In this document: positions 5,609-7,161 of the stretch, in pieces
Position numbering within the stretch: the stretch's first letter is position 1
Layout of the letters: every line of letters starts with the position of its first letter
Source of the DNA: Eubacteriales bacterium
GTDB lineage: Bacteria; Bacillota; Clostridia; Christensenellales; UMGS416
Length of the DNA stretch: 7,161 bases
Assembly (NCBI GenBank): GCA_028709505.1
Contig: JAQVWW010000053.1
Span: 1-7,161, forward strand
Reading direction: 5' to 3'
Translations under genes and position numbers: made by a program
Notes under the pieces: model-generated
What the model was told of the DNA's origin: nothing
The model's database searches: none
Seen by the model: only the letters and a program-made list of their open reading frames with translations

Positions 5609-6703
5609 GTGTTTTACAGACCCCAGCGCAGACGCATTCGGATCCGCGGCATTCTATGGATGCTGGTTTTCCTGCTGCTTATCGCGGCGGGCGTGGTTGC
5701 GTACCTGCGCTTAACCGGCGAGCGGCCCATTGAGGAACGCATCGTACAGTTGCCCGGCAAAGGCGACGGCGCCGTTTCGGCCTATGCCGACGGCGTGCTG
5801 TGCGTGGACGACAAGCAGCTGGTCTGCTCCGACGCCGCCGGGAATACGCTGTGGCAAATCAACCTGCCGCTATCGGGCATGAAGGCGGCACGCCGCGGCG
5901 ACTATACCATCGCCTGGGGCGGCAATACCGTATGCATCATAGACGCCGCGGGTATAATGCAGGACGTCAAAGAGCTCTCCGGCGACGTGCTGCTGGGCCG
6001 TATGGGCAAGAACCAGTACGCCTGCGTCACCGTCGAGGAAGGGCAGCACCGGCTGCACGTATACAACATGGACGGCAGCGACCTGGACGAGGAACGCTTT
6101 CCCGACAAGACGGTGCTGGCCGCCGATTATTACGGCGACGCCATGGATCAGCTCTGGGTTCTGTCGGTGGACTCCCACGGCACGCTGCCCGTCTCGCGCG
6201 TCAACACGTACCAGCCCGGTAAGCGTACCACCGGCGGCGTTTCGGCGGTGGATGAAGTGGGGTACCGCGTGCAGGTGGTCGACAAGCGCATCTATTACGC
6301 CGGCAGTCATCATATCTATGTGTGGGAACAGTCCGGCGACGTGGTAAGCGAGCTGTCGGTCTACGGCTGGAACCTGCAGGATATGGTGGCCACCGCCCAG
6401 GGGGTCAGCTATCTGCTGGCGCCGTCCACACCCTACGGCCAGCCCATCGGCGCGCTGTGGTATATCGCCGCCGACGGCACGCAGAACACCATCTCGCTGC
6501 CGGCGGGCTGTACGCAGGCCCTCATCGGCAGCAAGAGCCTGCTGGCCATCACCGCCGATGGTTTTTACAGCATGACCACCAACGGCAGCACCATCCGCTC
6601 GCACAAGCTGCCCTTTGAGATGGACGGCGTGGCCGCCGTCATCGAGGGCAAGGCCTTTGTGGCCCGTGCCGGCCACAGCCTGTACCTGGTGCCGGTAAGC
6701 TAG
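5609..6703 (+). CDS. Membrane-anchored beta-propeller-like protein, DUF5711-like
   Basis: This 364-residue protein has an arginine-rich N-terminus (RPQRRRIRIR, residues 4-13), one membrane helix at about 14-33 and a long extracytoplasmic part: a typical N-in, C-out anchored topology. The outer part is built of short strands with recurring patterns such as DGVLCVDDKQLVCSDAAGNTLW (about 61-82), NTVCIIDAAG, HHIYVWEQSGD and GALWYIAADGTQ. These read like PQQ/WD40-type propeller blades with W or aliphatic residues closing each strand. Length, topology and the neighbouring cvpA-like gene match what I recall of the DUF5711 family of Clostridia, whose function is unknown. I see no catalytic motif. It follows the kinase by 11 bases and precedes the CvpA-type gene by 14 bases, so it is co-transcribed and probably envelope-linked. 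A solute-sensing or scaffold role is inference. Confidence 0.8.
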   Translation: MFYRPQRRRIRIRGILWMLVFLLLIAAGVVAYLRLTGERPIEERIVQLPGKGDGAVSAYADGVLCVDDKQLVCSDAAGNTLWQINLPLSGMKAARRGDYTIAWGGNTVCIIDAAGIMQDVKELSGDVLLGRMGKNQYACVTVEEGQHRLHVYNMDGSDLDEERFPDKTVLAADYYGDAMDQLWVLSVDSHGTLPVSRVNTYQPGKRTTGGVSAVDEVGYRVQVVDKRIYYAGSHHIYVWEQSGDVVSELSVYGWNLQDMVATAQGVSYLLAPSTPYGQPIGALWYIAADGTQNTISLPAGCTQALIGSKSLLAITADGFYSMTTNGSTIRSHKLPFEMDGVAAVIEGKAFVARAGHSLYLVPVS

Positions 6704-6707
6704 CTTT

Positions 6708-6712
6708 AGGAG
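6708..6712 (+). promoter_or_regulatory. Ribosome binding site of the CvpA-family gene
   Basis: AGGAG lies 5 bases before the ATG at 6718, in the 14-base gap after the TAG of the preceding gene. Confidence 0.75.
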
Positions 6713-6717
6713 ATAAT

Positions 6718-7161
6718 ATGAACATCATTGATTTGGGCATTGTAGGCATCCTGTTTTTGTTTATGGCCATCGGTTTCTACCGGGGCTTTTTGGTTTCGCT
6801 ACTGGATTTTCTGTGTTCGCTGGTGTCGTCGCTGCTGGCCTGGGCGCTGTATCTGCCGGTGGGGCGCAGCTTAAACGCCGGCGGCAAGCTGGTGTCGATG
6901 CTGATGGGCTTTTCCGAGAGCGCCGACATTATCGGTTCGGTGGAAATGTACAACGCCCACGTGTCCGCCATGAGCGCCCCGCAGGCCCAAAGCCTGGTGG
7001 ACGGCCTGGTGCTGCCGCCGTCGGTGGCTCGGGCGTATCTGGCAAATATGGCGGCCCAGCGCTATGCCGGCGCCGGAATTGTGTCGGCCGGCGGCTATTT
7101 AGGCCGCACCATCAGCGAGCATTCGGTCAACATCCTGGCTTTCATGCTGGTGTTCTTCCTC
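6718..7161 (+). CDS. CvpA-family membrane protein, C-terminus cut by window edge
   Basis: The first 148 codons are present and the frame runs off the right edge. The N-terminus MNIIDLGIVGILFLFMAIGF, followed by YRGFLVSLLDF, is the CvpA pattern: an early aspartate (D5), a first membrane helix at about 3-20, G19 and R22-G23 in the turn, and a second helix at about 25-47. A hydrophilic segment (about 48-135) follows, with YNAHVSAM and PPSVARAYL. A third helix begins near residue 137 (VNILAFMLVFF). The family takes its name from E. coli CvpA, needed for colicin V production; in Firmicutes its members are small membrane proteins linked to the envelope, with no settled biochemical role. The intervening loop is long compared with short CvpA proteins, as in clostridial versions. 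As the third gene of the operon it may have further partners downstream. Confidence 0.85.
   Translation, partial: MNIIDLGIVGILFLFMAIGFYRGFLVSLLDFLCSLVSSLLAWALYLPVGRSLNAGGKLVSMLMGFSESADIIGSVEMYNAHVSAMSAPQAQSLVDGLVLPPSVARAYLANMAAQRYAGAGIVSAGGYLGRTISEHSVNILAFMLVFFL

Overview
The window looks like chromosome of a GC-rich Gram-positive anaerobe, most likely class Clostridia. The basis is strong AGGAG-type ribosome sites, a GTG start, AT-rich sigma-A-like promoters between GC-rich genes, a very large secreted mosaic surface protein, and a DagK / DUF5711-like / CvpA gene run of a kind I associate with Clostridia. Genus cannot be read from this window.

Layout. Two genes run leftward. Positions 1-3203 are one uninterrupted minus-strand frame of at least 1067 codons, cut by the left edge. 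It encodes a secreted surface protein: signal peptide, GLUG-type beta-helix, four Ig-like domains, an unnamed beta-rich domain, and two divergent InlB B-repeat-like units. Its cell-wall anchor should lie outside the window. Upstream of it, 3335-4519 encodes an AI-2E/PerM-family membrane transporter. A 187-base AT-rich region (4520-4706) carries two back-to-back promoters and separates the leftward pair from a rightward operon: a diacylglycerol/lipid kinase (4707-5597), a membrane-anchored beta-propeller-like protein (5609-6703) and a CvpA-family membrane protein (6718 to the right edge). Gaps inside this operon are 11 and 14 bases.

How the genes relate. Four or five products are membrane or envelope proteins, and the kinase acts on membrane lipid. 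The rightward trio looks like one transcription unit for envelope or lipid housekeeping. The leftward surface-protein gene has its own likely promoter and probably mediates adhesion or surface display. I found no RNA genes, mobile elements, CRISPR arrays, integrases or toxin/defence modules. The least understood parts are the beta-propeller-like protein and the full architecture of the surface protein. I see no clear evidence of a previously undescribed system.
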